34,967 bases of DNA from Nanobdellota archaeon (GTDB taxonomy: Archaea; Nanobdellota; Nanobdellia; Parvarchaeales; Parvarchaeaceae), in assembly GCA_021852265.1 (NCBI GenBank), contig JAJZNV010000001.1, positions 1-34,967 on the forward strand. The letters run 5' to 3'. Shown in pieces: positions 7,875-15,515 of this stretch. Within the stretch, counting starts at the first letter, position 1. Each line of letters starts with the position of its first letter. The notes below the pieces were generated by a model. The model saw only the letters and a program-made list of their open reading frames with translations, was not told the origin of the DNA and ran no database searches. The position numbers were made by a program, and so were the translations under genes.

Positions 7875-8067
7875 CTTTAGACCAAAATTTTTTGAATTGT
7901 CCTAGTCGCACCTATAATAGAAAGCTAAAAATTTGCTCTTTTCATCGATTCTTATTAAGATCGATTTAAATTCTACTCGGGCGCGGTTCTGAAATCAATG
8001 GATTTATTGAAGATTGGATAAGCCGATTTAGAATCTATTTGGCACTTTGCGCTCTACTGGATTTAAT
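7875..8067. other. Intergenic stretch between transposase remnant and tRNA-Thr
   Basis: About 190 nt of A+T-rich DNA with no supported coding frame. It includes the 3' flank of tRNA-Thr. I looked for a second copy of the tRNA-Thr 3' end (attachment-site duplication) nearby and saw none. Confidence 0.4.
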
Positions 8068-8139
8068 AGCCTCAGGCGAGAATCGCACTCGCGACCTTTT
8101 CCTTACCAAGGAAACGCTCTACTACTGAGCCACTGAGGC
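8068..8139 (-). tRNA. tRNA-Thr (anticodon GGU)
   Basis: On the minus strand the acceptor GCCTCAG pairs perfectly with CTGAGGC. The D stem is GCTC/GAGC, the anticodon stem TTTCC/GGAAA, and the T stem GCGAG/CTCGC. The loop TTGGTAA gives anticodon GGT (reads ACC, also ACU). The discriminator is T(U)73, which is the usual base for archaeal tRNA-Thr. No CCA is encoded. A TATATATAAT box about 20 nt upstream (near 8151-8160) is its probable promoter. Confidence 0.95.
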
Positions 8140-8196
8140 AGCACCTTACGATTATATATACTCATAAAATTTATTCTATAAAAGTATTCCCAATAA

Positions 8197-8208
8197 CGGT
8201 TTAAACCG
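8197..8208. repeat. 12-bp perfect palindrome
   Basis: CGGTTTAAACCG reads the same on both strands. It lies in the 151-bp divergent gap between tRNA-Thr and the 895-aa gene, about 50 bp upstream of the ATTTATAG box (8257-8264) of the latter. It could be a transcription-factor site or chance. Confidence 0.35.
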
Positions 8209-8290
8209 CCATTATAAAACGACGTGATGCCGTTGTGAGTATGATATTATAATTATTTATAGTCAAAGTTTTCTATAATTTGGATATTCG

Positions 8291-10978
8291 ATGGAATCCA
8301 AATTGCTCAGTTGCCTGGAAGAGCTCCTAATCGAAACGGGGTACAAAACTTCTGAAACCTCTTTGCCTAAAGAGTCGCCAAAGGACTACGCAGGTAAACT
8401 ATCAAAGCACATTGCCTTCAATTTCGATTTAGCGCCGTTCGGTCAGGGAATACAGGGAATACCCCGCAAAAGAATAATCGAGTTTAGCCAAACCAGCGAC
8501 CAGCTTTTAGAAGCTTATAAGGAAGCTATCACTAGCAGGCGAATTGACTTATTTTATACCGTGTTAATGGCAACGTGCATACCTCCTTCGGATAAGATAT
8601 TCGAAGATTTTTTATCTAATATGATTAAGGACAACGACGTTGAAAACCTTAAAAGATTATGGTATATAGATGAGCTAAACTCTCGTATTTTCTCTAAAAA
8701 CTCTATAAATCCGGCTCTAAAACGCCGTTTAACAACGCTCCTTTACAAAGAATTCATATCGGAGGGCGCAATATCAGAGATTGAGGACTTAATGAGTAGA
8801 ACCAAAAAAAGACCGGCTTTTGACCTTGCACAGGTAAAAGCACTTTATCCAAAAATAGATGCTGGCAGCATAGCAACGTTGTTTTTCATAACTGGACTTA
8901 AGCCGAAGAAGGCAGATGTATGGCGTGCTTATGATTACATGCTGGACAATGAAAGCATGGATACGCTATCAAAGTTCAAAAAACTAGCCAAAATTGGGCG
9001 GTATACTAATAATAAAAAAATCCAGGACTGCTATCGTAGGTTACTTAGCCGGGGCGATTTAAATATTGACTTTTATAAAATTAAACTCTTAAAGGATATT
9101 AGCGGCGTTGCGCCGGAGCCAATGCTTACCACTGATTTGTTTAACGAGCTCTACAGCGAGAATCGGTGGCAGGTGATGGAGACTCTTATTAAGAGTACTG
9201 GGGTAAAACCTGCCTTAGACCCTGAGGAATTAAAATACCGGTTAGTGCAGTTAGAAGGTAGGTATTTTTCTTCATTTGAATTGGATTCGAAGATCCGTAC
9301 GATATTGAAAATACTTGGTGAGAACTTGAATGAAGACGAAATGCAAACGATATACAAACGTTTAATCAAAAGTCGACTGTCTGAGGGATTAAAAAAAATA
9401 GAGGTGTTATCCAGAGAAAGCAAAATAACTCCAAAATTTGATGCCGATTTCCTTCAGAAGGAATACGCCCTCTACCTGAAGCAGGGGTGGTTTACCAGTA
9501 TACCCCTACTAGAGAAAATTACAGGCATACAACCGCTATTTAATGGGTTGGACCTCAGAAGGATATTCCTTAGGACTATTGATAAAGATCTTTCGGAGGA
9601 TTTAAAGGAAGTAACGAATTTTCTAAAGTTAACTGGATACAAGCCAGAGTCGAGCGATGTCCAAGACGAGTATGTGAGACTATTAAACGACCAGTACTTT
9701 AGCTCTATAAACCGGCTCAAAGAAGTTTTAAACATAAAACCTGAATTCACAAGGGAGGAGATAATGGCTGCTATTGAGAAGGAGCTGCTTTTCAGGGATA
9801 GCAATATATCTGAAATTATAGAATGCAGTGGCTATGAATTAAACAGAATAGATGCAGAGCACATCCTACGTGGGGTGGGGGTAGATTCGACAGCGATGGA
9901 TAAAATTGACAATTCGGTCGTTACGCTTATACTAGATAGCATTTCAGACAGAAGGTTGAGCGTGTCCAGGCTAAACAAACTTCTAAGGACGCAGAAACAG
10001 CCGACCAAAATCCTTTATACTAAGGAGAGAGCCTCTGAAAACTCTGATATGGATTTTGGACATAAATTCGGCTCACTCTTAATTAGCTTAGTCAGCAGAA
10101 AACCTGAAAACCTTGAACGGGCTTATAAAATGTTTGGAAAAGACGATTTGGATTATATACGATCGCGCATAGACCGAAAGAAAGTATACTATAATGTCAT
10201 CCATCCAAGACTTGACCTTTTAATGAATGGTGAAGTCAGCGCCTGCGAGAATGCATTTAATGAGATCCATGCCAAATATTTCTTAAGGGAAAGGACCGAC
10301 GTATTGAGTGATCTTGTGGAGATTATAAGGGGGAGCGACAAACCAATCAACAAGATAACCGTTAGAACGTGGGAGAGGGGCATAGAAGACATATTCGACA
10401 ACGGAAAAGTACAAGCTTGTGTTTTCTATCCGAACGGCGGACGTGCTGGTGAACCAGGTGACGTACTGGATTACATAGAGAATCAAAACGTTGAGTTAAT
10501 AGACATGTACTTTAATGGTGAAAAATTAAAGGTCGCTACGGCTATATGTTACAAGACAAAAGATGAGTGCGGGAATAAAGTGCTACTTGTAGATTCCGTT
10601 GAAGCTGGAAAAAATGTCGTTGCAATAGGGCGGCGCAGGTGGATAGACATAATGATGAATGCGATTCGAAACTATTCGAAGGAGAACGATTTCGACTATA
10701 TCTTTGTAAATGACAGCGTAACCGAAGGAAAGGCAACCGATTTTAAAAACAGGATAAAATCTGGGAAGTTAACCAACAATAAGCTGTTTTTCGATGGATC
10801 TTATGTTTACTTAGAGGCGTTTAACCCTAGTAAAGCAGGGTACTATAGTGCCAAAGGTTTCTTATTGAATTTAAAAGAAGGTGTGAAGATAAAAACCATG
10901 TTGCAGCGAGGGGCCTCGAAAGAGGACAAGTCTATGGACGAAGCTCTAATTGACCAGCACTTTGAGGATGAGGAGTAA
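8291..10978 (+). CDS. Large helical-repeat protein with an unrecognised C-terminal domain
   Basis: An 895-aa protein without signal peptide or membrane segments. From about residue 95 to 520 it contains roughly a dozen degenerate units of 30-38 residues. Their shared form is (S/T)G-hydrophobic-x-P, a turn, then x-x-x-Y-x-x-L-L, a turn, and a second helix ending in hydrophobic-x-x-(I/L). Examples start at TGLKP (201), SGVAP (271), TGVKP (303), TGIQP (411), TGYKP (448) and NIKPEF (481). This is an alpha-solenoid layout, similar in size to PPR/TPR units but matching neither consensus. Residues about 700-862 form a separate alpha/beta domain (CVFYPNGG, then KVATAICY, KVLLVDSVEAG and FDYIFVND) whose strand-helix order resembles a GNAT fold, which is tentative. 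The last 20 residues are acidic. It stands alone, with a TATA-like box about 27 nt before the ATG. Function is unknown; solenoids usually bind protein or RNA. Confidence 0.85.
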   Translation: MESKLLSCLEELLIETGYKTSETSLPKESPKDYAGKLSKHIAFNFDLAPFGQGIQGIPRKRIIEFSQTSDQLLEAYKEAITSRRIDLFYTVLMATCIPPSDKIFEDFLSNMIKDNDVENLKRLWYIDELNSRIFSKNSINPALKRRLTTLLYKEFISEGAISEIEDLMSRTKKRPAFDLAQVKALYPKIDAGSIATLFFITGLKPKKADVWRAYDYMLDNESMDTLSKFKKLAKIGRYTNNKKIQDCYRRLLSRGDLNIDFYKIKLLKDISGVAPEPMLTTDLFNELYSENRWQVMETLIKSTGVKPALDPEELKYRLVQLEGRYFSSFELDSKIRTILKILGENLNEDEMQTIYKRLIKSRLSEGLKKIEVLSRESKITPKFDADFLQKEYALYLKQGWFTSIPLLEKITGIQPLFNGLDLRRIFLRTIDKDLSEDLKEVTNFLKLTGYKPESSDVQDEYVRLLNDQYFSSINRLKEVLNIKPEFTREEIMAAIEKELLFRDSNISEIIECSGYELNRIDAEHILRGVGVDSTAMDKIDNSVVTLILDSISDRRLSVSRLNKLLRTQKQPTKILYTKERASENSDMDFGHKFGSLLISLVSRKPENLERAYKMFGKDDLDYIRSRIDRKKVYYNVIHPRLDLLMNGEVSACENAFNEIHAKYFLRERTDVLSDLVEIIRGSDKPINKITVRTWERGIEDIFDNGKVQACVFYPNGGRAGEPGDVLDYIENQNVELIDMYFNGEKLKVATAICYKTKDECGNKVLLVDSVEAGKNVVAIGRRRWIDIMMNAIRNYSKENDFDYIFVNDSVTEGKATDFKNRIKSGKLTNNKLFFDGSYVYLEAFNPSKAGYYSAKGFLLNLKEGVKIKTMLQRGASKEDKSMDEALIDQHFEDEE

Positions 10979-11013
10979 CTAAAGTAACTGGATGGATTTC
11001 CGCACGTATTAAG

Positions 11014-11820
11014 TTATCTCCCCGTATTGGATGAGACTAGTGACGCCTCTCTCTTCAATCTTTTTGCGAAATCTTGTAGGGCTTCTATCATCCTTTCCCG
11101 ATACCAAATATGAGGCACTTTACCGGACGGAATGCACCCTAATGGCGTATCCTGCATTTTTATAATGACTGGCTTGAAATTTTCAGGGACATAGTCCACA
11201 CCAGACAACTGCTCATAAACTTCCCAGTCCCATGTGCGGATATGGCGCTCTGAAGAACTGATATCTGCCCCACCATAGTTACCGCCAATTCCCTGCATTA
11301 CTGCCGCACTTAACTCCAGTGTTCCACCGCTCAGTTCATTAAATATCTTGCGTATACCTCGAAGGGTTTCGCAGCTACCTGCATAATCATCGAGTATTGT
11401 CACTTTTGACTTGCCGGTAGGCGCGTTATTCAGAATCTCGGCAACAAGCGGCTTGATGTTTTCTTTGCTTAATCTATAAGCTGAAACATATGGTTTTAAT
11501 CTGTTGCTGAAATATACAAACTTTATCATACCGCCCACTGTCGGCAGGTCTCCGTACAGTTCTCTGTACAGGATTTTTGCAGCCAGGCCGACGAGCCTTC
11601 CTCCACGATCTATTGCTATTATATGGTCCGGACTAGTTTTTCTTATATACTGAACAATCGGAAGTATATAATCTCCGATGTTGTGCCAACTGATTCGCTC
11701 GTAGGCACAGCCGAATGCCGCTCCTGTGCCTCCATGATCATATTGATCCGTGCCCAACTCGTTACTGCGCACTTTTGTATCAAGAAATAATTCTAGAGTG
11801 TTGTCTTTTGCTGAGACCAT
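11014..11820 (-). CDS. Phosphoribosyltransferase-like protein
   Basis: A 268-aa soluble protein with a type I PRTase-like core. The segment DHIIAIDRGGRLVGLAAKIL (65-84) resembles the first PRTase loop with its Arg-Gly-Gly. KVTILDDYAGSCETLRGI (139-156) occupies the PRPP-binding loop. The canonical form is hydrophobic-DD-x-x-x-(S/T)G-x-T; here the acidic pair Asp144-Asp145 is kept but the loop reads AGSCET. The C-terminal 90 residues, including a WDWEVYEQ segment, have no family I recognise. It might use PRPP or only keep the fold as a regulator. It converges with the 895-aa gene and is divergent from eS17, with a 165-bp gap holding both promoters. Confidence 0.68.
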   Translation of the reverse strand: MVSAKDNTLELFLDTKVRSNELGTDQYDHGGTGAAFGCAYERISWHNIGDYILPIVQYIRKTSPDHIIAIDRGGRLVGLAAKILYRELYGDLPTVGGMIKFVYFSNRLKPYVSAYRLSKENIKPLVAEILNNAPTGKSKVTILDDYAGSCETLRGIRKIFNELSGGTLELSAAVMQGIGGNYGGADISSSERHIRTWDWEVYEQLSGVDYVPENFKPVIIKMQDTPLGCIPSGKVPHIWYRERMIEALQDFAKRLKREASLVSSNTGR

Positions 11821-11985
11821 TCAATTATTAGATTACAGCCCGTATTAATACTTGCCTTTTAAGTAGTAGAAATGTTTATATGGTGGTTTACATCTAAAAT
11901 TGTGTTTATCGCAACAGCCCCGATGTTCATGCACCATACTACGAAATAGAAATGGTTAAATACCAAAAAAATGGTCTAATACAGA

Positions 11986-12204
11986 ATGGGAAGGATACGA
12001 GGAAAAATGATTAGGCAGTCGACACTAGAAATACTAAGAAAGTACAAGACTCTATTTGGAGAAGACTACACGGCGAATAAGGCTGTCCTCAGCAAAAGTG
12101 TAACTACGAGCAAGACCGTAAAAAACAAAATCGCGGGGTACATCACAAAACTAGCGAGAGAGAAAAAAATAGAAGAGTATATCATAGAACACGCAACTAA
12201 GTGA
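11986..12204 (+). CDS. rps17e: 30S ribosomal protein eS17
   Basis: A 72-aa small basic protein that matches archaeal/eukaryotic S17e throughout: the start MGRIRGKMIRQSTLEIL, the central YKTLFGEDYTANKAVL, and KIAGYITKLAR near the end. Length fits archaeal eS17, which lacks the eukaryotic C-terminal extension. A GTTAAATACC box (about 11956-11965) is some 25 nt before the ATG, so the mRNA is likely leaderless. It is monocistronic, followed by a T-tract at 12210-12217 that can act as an archaeal terminator. Confidence 0.95.
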   Translation: MGRIRGKMIRQSTLEILRKYKTLFGEDYTANKAVLSKSVTTSKTVKNKIAGYITKLAREKKIEEYIIEHATK

Positions 12205-12209
12205 TTGTA

Positions 12210-12217
12210 ATACTTTT
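12210..12217 (+). terminator. T-tract terminator after rps17e
   Basis: ACTTTTTC begins 6 nt after the eS17 stop; a second run (CTTTTTG) occurs near 12250. Short oligo-T stretches suffice for termination in archaea. Confidence 0.45.
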
Positions 12218-12384
12218 TCTCGAGTTTGGCGAGTTGTTTTGAGCTGAATAACTTTTTGTATTAAAATAAGAGAGTCCTCAGCGGAACACTGTCCATTATG
12301 GATTTTCACGGTTTTTACATGCATCTATATTTATGCCTGAACAAGCCGATTAAACTCAAAAATTAAGATTCGGAAGTATTTCTA

Positions 12385-12449
12385 CACACTATTCCTTTTA
12401 GACCCTCTAAAAGTGTGCCTACTTTTCTGCAACGGATCGTCCACTGCAG
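12385..12449 (-). other. Tandem hairpins just downstream of the PRC-barrel gene
   Basis: Two strong stems lie in the 248-nt convergent gap. At 12427-12449 a 10-bp stem (eight Watson-Crick and two G-T pairs) closes a 3-nt loop, starting 3 nt after the PRC-barrel stop. At 12385-12417 CTTTTAGA pairs perfectly with TCTAAAAG around a 3-nt loop, with a further 4-bp CACA/TGTG closing stem. There is no T-run after either, so they are not classical terminators. They could stabilise the 3' end of the mRNA or be part of a small RNA. I see nothing else in 12218-12384. Confidence 0.5.
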
Positions 12450-12452
12450 GAA

Positions 12453-12725
12453 TTAAATGATGTCTTCTTCGGCAACTACTACAAAATCTCCTATAGAAAT
12501 AACAGAATTGTAAGGTATCTGGTCATTCCCCCTCTCATCCTTCTCAAATTGGAATGTGTTTGCATAAGAAGTCGGCATCTTTATAGCCAAATAAACCAGC
12601 TCACCAGTTCTTACCTCATATACAAGGTCGCTTACCACGCCTAATTTTTTACCACTTTTTCCAACGACCGTCTTTCCCATGATCGCCTTGGCGTCCAACC
12701 TTTCTCCTTTAGTTATACCTGCCAT
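12453..12725 (-). CDS. PRC-barrel domain protein
   Basis: A 90-aa single PRC-barrel. The strand order is recognisable: ERLDAKAIMGKTVVGKSGKKLG, then VSDLVYE, LVYLAIKMP, and a closing IPYNSVISIGDFVVVAEED. Archaeal single PRC-barrel proteins are small adaptor or RNA/protein-binding modules; some help cell division as CdpB-type proteins. A longer frame opens at a TTG (12746), but the ATG at 12725 is the better start. AAGGAGG lies 5 nt before it (12731-12737) and a TATTATATAC box at 12761-12770 puts transcription start just upstream. It is therefore one of the few genes here with a real Shine-Dalgarno. Its exact role is unknown. Confidence 0.85.
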   Translation of the reverse strand: MAGITKGERLDAKAIMGKTVVGKSGKKLGVVSDLVYEVRTGELVYLAIKMPTSYANTFQFEKDERGNDQIPYNSVISIGDFVVVAEEDII

Positions 12726-12806
12726 AATAGCCTCCTTAATCGCCAAATTTTTATTAGCGCGTATATAATAAGTAAGTTCAATAACGAATTTAAAGCTTTC
12801 CAGACC

Positions 12807-12832
12807 CTTATCTGCTTATACCAAAGATAAGC
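12807..12832. other. Short sequence with two mutually exclusive hairpins
   Basis: CTTATCT (12807-12813) can pair with AGATAAG (12825-12831), while GCTTAT (12814-12819) can pair with ATAAGC (12827-12832). The two stems share the right arm and so exclude each other. The element lies between the deaminase gene and the PRC-barrel promoter. No known riboswitch consensus matches. Confidence 0.3.
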
Positions 12833-12920
12833 ATGTGCCGTGTCAAAATTGGCGTCTTTTACCCCATACGCCTAAATCAGAATGCTATATAAAATACTTG
12901 TGGCCGCAAAAACGCGGTAG

Positions 12921-13397
12921 TTATCTAAATTTAAATGAAAGGTCATTGTACTCCTCTGTATTGTAAACACATGCGCCTTCATTTCGAAATAAAACGAATT
13001 CCGAAACCCCCGTATCTAACGCCATTTTACTACAGATTGTACAGTAGGGTTCTCCGGCCGGCATTTTTTCTCCTTCGCCAGTTAGCCTAATAAAGTAAAG
13101 ACGTGAACCGTTAAGTTCTTCCGGATTTTTGCGCAATGCATCTATTATGGCGCGCTGCTCGGCATGCAGACAGCACGTTCTATCCGACTTGAAAGTTTTT
13201 GGAAGACTTTCTTTTTTACACTCGATTATCTTCTTGTTTAATGGCAAAGAATTGAAACCGCTCCCTATTATTTTGCTGTTTTTAACTATTAAGCTGCCAC
13301 AGCTTGAACGCAGGCACGTTGATTTTTTAGCTATCTCTGCTGACAAGTTTAAGTAATGCAGGGCTTTTTCATTCTCTTCTCCAGAAAGTACACGCAT
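12921..13397 (-). CDS. dCMP/cytidine deaminase-family zinc enzyme
   Basis: A 158-aa protein of the cytidine/deoxycytidylate deaminase superfamily. The zinc and catalytic residues are present: His78-Ala-Glu80 in CCLHAEQRAI and Cys119-x-x-Cys122 in PYCTICSKMAL. Length and the GSLIVKNSKIIGSGFN lead-in fit dCMP deaminases, which make dUMP for thymidylate synthesis. A ComE-like or tRNA/nucleoside deaminase cannot be excluded, since the substrate loops are not decisive. Extra cysteines at 28, 33, 60, 75 and 76 are notable. It is the last gene of a tight proS-methyltransferase-deaminase operon, starting about 10 nt after the methyltransferase stop. Confidence 0.82.
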   Translation of the reverse strand: MRVLSGEENEKALHYLNLSAEIAKKSTCLRSSCGSLIVKNSKIIGSGFNSLPLNKKIIECKKESLPKTFKSDRTCCLHAEQRAIIDALRKNPEELNGSRLYFIRLTGEGEKMPAGEPYCTICSKMALDTGVSEFVLFRNEGACVYNTEEYNDLSFKFR

Positions 13398-13407
13398 AGT
13401 CAGAGTT

Positions 13408-13899
13408 TTATCGATTGAATATATAGATTACGTCATTAACTACTTCGTACACCAGTGAAGGTTTTAGATAAGACAGGTCTATATTTGATTGTTTCAATAC
13501 AGATATTACTACCTTACCGCCGCGTTTGCAGTGTTCAAAAGCCGATTTTATGCATTTTTCCCGCTCATTTTTGTCCAAGTCCTGCAGTACTGTTATACAG
13601 AAAACCACATCAAACTTTTTTGAGGATTTGAACTGTGAAATTTTAACCTTTTCGACCTTCACACCGGGCAGTTTCTTTGTCTCTAAGAACTCGCCCATCT
13701 CAGATGGCTCTATTGCAGTCACTGTCCTTACTTTTAGATTCTCCTCTAACAGACCGGTGCCTGCCCCTATATCGAGAACTATCCAATTCTTTTTTGGCTT
13801 TACGGCCGAAAGCATTGAACGTATCTTATCCAACTGCTCTTCCTTGTAAAGTGCATCGTAGCTAGGGGCTATAGAACTGTAATATCCTACTGCATCCAT
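13408..13899 (-). CDS. Class I SAM-dependent methyltransferase
   Basis: A 163-aa Rossmann-fold methyltransferase. It opens with YYSSIAPSYDALY, typical of the UbiE/Methyltransf_11 group. Motif I is VLDIGAGTGLLEENL (about 41-55), followed by the acidic strand end TAIEPSEM, and motif IV is FDVVFCITVLQDLD. At 163 aa it is near the minimal size, and the C-terminal substrate cap is short. The substrate is unknown. Its ATG overlaps the proS TAA by one base, so it is translated from the proS message. That suggests, but does not establish, a tRNA or translation-linked substrate. Confidence 0.82.
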   Translation of the reverse strand: MDAVGYYSSIAPSYDALYKEEQLDKIRSMLSAVKPKKNWIVLDIGAGTGLLEENLKVRTVTAIEPSEMGEFLETKKLPGVKVEKVKISQFKSSKKFDVVFCITVLQDLDKNEREKCIKSAFEHCKRGGKVVISVLKQSNIDLSYLKPSLVYEVVNDVIYIFNR

Positions 13900-15341
13900 T
13901 AATATGATTGTGCAAAGAAAGTATTAAAATTTGCTTTTTTCCCACAGAATACACATTTTTCGCTGATGAGCACTTCTTTATCGAGAGGCCTAACCCTCGA
14001 TGTTGCGCCAGTAGAATCTTTTATGCCAGTTTCACACTCCTTTTCTCCGCACCACGCAACCTTAAGTACTGCCTTTGCATCCTTGAGCGAGGACACAAAC
14101 TTATCCCTGTCTTTTTCTATTGTTATTCTCGATTCCATATCTTTTTTCGCTTTTAAGAACATATTCTTCTGAATTTCATCCAGTTTCGAGGTTACCTTAT
14201 CTATATCCTTCAGGTCTATAGAGTACTTTTCTGCGTTGAATCTAGTCCTTATAAAGAGGGTTTTGGAGGAAAGTTCCCTTTCACCAACATCTATCTTTAT
14301 TGGTACACCTTTCATATCATATTCATTGAATTTCCAGCCTGCGGAGAACGTCTCTCTGTCATCCAATTTCACCCGTACCCCTAAAGAGGACAACTTATCC
14401 AGTATTTTTTGGGCATAATCTTTTATTTCTTTATCAGTTTTTCCGCCCTTCAAAATAGGTATCACAACGACCTGCACGGGCGCTATCTTCGGCGGCAGAA
14501 TCAGACCATTATTATCGCCATGCACGAGAACCATGACACCTATTGCTCTCATCGAAGTGCCCCATGAAGTCTGGTAAACATATTGCCAGGAGTTATTCTC
14601 ATCTAAGAATTTTATATCGAATGCTTTAGAGAAATTTTGTCCCAGGTCATGCGATGTTGCAGCTTGTGAGGTAAAATTATTCGGTAGGACTGCTTCAACA
14701 GTATACGTTCTGTACGCTCCTGCAAACTTCTCCGTCTCACTTTTCATGCCAACAATAACTGGTACAGCCAAGATGTCCTGTACATAACTCTTGTAGAAGT
14801 CTAGCGCCGCAAGCGCATTTTTTCCAGCGTCTTCTTTTGAAGAGAATGCACCGTGCGCTTCATGCCACAGGTTCTCACGACCTCTCAATAAAAATCTGGT
14901 TTCTTTGGTCTCCCAACGTACCATTGTGTTCCACTGGTTTAACAGAAGTGGTAGGTCTCTGTAACTCTTTACCCACTTTGAGTAACTGTCATACATTATT
15001 GTTTCGGATGTCGGTCGTATCGCAAGCCGCTCATCAAGTCTTCTATCGCCGCCCATTGTCACCCACGCCACCTCTGGTGCAAATCCTTCCACGTGATTTT
15101 TTTCTTTAGTAAGCAATTTTTCCGGTATCAAAAGCGGAAAATAAGTGTTTTGTGTCCCTATAGACTTAAATTTTGCGTCTAGGTACGTCTGTGTTATCTC
15201 CCACATAGCATATCCATAAGGCCTATAGACTGCAAAGCCCTTCACTTCAGAAAAATCGACCATTTCTGAACGCAGAAGCACATCGTTGTACCAATCAATT
15301 AGGTTTTTTTCTTTCGTTTCCTTTAATTTTTCCGCACACAT
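13899..15341 (-). CDS. proS: Prolyl-tRNA synthetase (archaeal/eukaryotic type)
   Basis: A 480-aa class II aminoacyl-tRNA synthetase that charges tRNA-Pro. Motif 2 is seen as TMVRWETKETRFLLRGREN, and motif 3 lies around GVMVLVHGDNNGLILPPKIAP. An anticodon-binding domain follows (about 285-390), then the C-terminal zinc-binding domain of the short archaeal ProRS class. The last includes CGEKEC and a final CVFCG pair, ending in the typical C-terminal Tyr. No INS editing domain is inserted, as expected for this class. It is first in a three-gene operon. The 174-bp gap to the divergent leuS gene contains both promoters. Confidence 0.95.
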   Translation of the reverse strand: MCAEKLKETKEKNLIDWYNDVLLRSEMVDFSEVKGFAVYRPYGYAMWEITQTYLDAKFKSIGTQNTYFPLLIPEKLLTKEKNHVEGFAPEVAWVTMGGDRRLDERLAIRPTSETIMYDSYSKWVKSYRDLPLLLNQWNTMVRWETKETRFLLRGRENLWHEAHGAFSSKEDAGKNALAALDFYKSYVQDILAVPVIVGMKSETEKFAGAYRTYTVEAVLPNNFTSQAATSHDLGQNFSKAFDIKFLDENNSWQYVYQTSWGTSMRAIGVMVLVHGDNNGLILPPKIAPVQVVVIPILKGGKTDKEIKDYAQKILDKLSSLGVRVKLDDRETFSAGWKFNEYDMKGVPIKIDVGERELSSKTLFIRTRFNAEKYSIDLKDIDKVTSKLDEIQKNMFLKAKKDMESRITIEKDRDKFVSSLKDAKAVLKVAWCGEKECETGIKDSTGATSRVRPLDKEVLISEKCVFCGKKANFNTFFAQSY

Positions 15342-15478
15342 AATAATATTTTAACCTGACTCTATAAAACCTTAATTGTTTTGCCATCCAAGTTTTTGTT
15401 GCATCTTAATTAGATAAAGAGAACCTCATTCTTTACTTGAATTTGATAATTGAGCCTTATTTTTATTGATTAAATGCG

Positions 15479-15496
15479 CGAATAGACTTTTATTCG
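15479..15496. promoter_or_regulatory. Dyad overlapping the leuS core promoter
   Basis: CGAATA and TATTCG are perfect inverted repeats with a 6-nt spacer (GACTTT). The TTTTATT in the centre lies about 25 nt before the leuS ATG (15516) and may be part of the TATA element itself, so a protein bound here would affect leuS transcription. A 6-bp dyad can also be chance. Confidence 0.35.
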
Positions 15497-15515
15497 TTAA
15501 AATACTATTTTTTAG

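Noticed and set aside
8040-8139. Attachment-site duplication at tRNA-Thr
   Set aside because: No second copy of the tRNA 3' end was found in the adjacent accessory patch.
12427-12449. Hairpin as an intrinsic terminator
   Set aside because: No T-run follows on the minus strand, and archaea terminate mainly at T-tracts. Kept only as a structural element.
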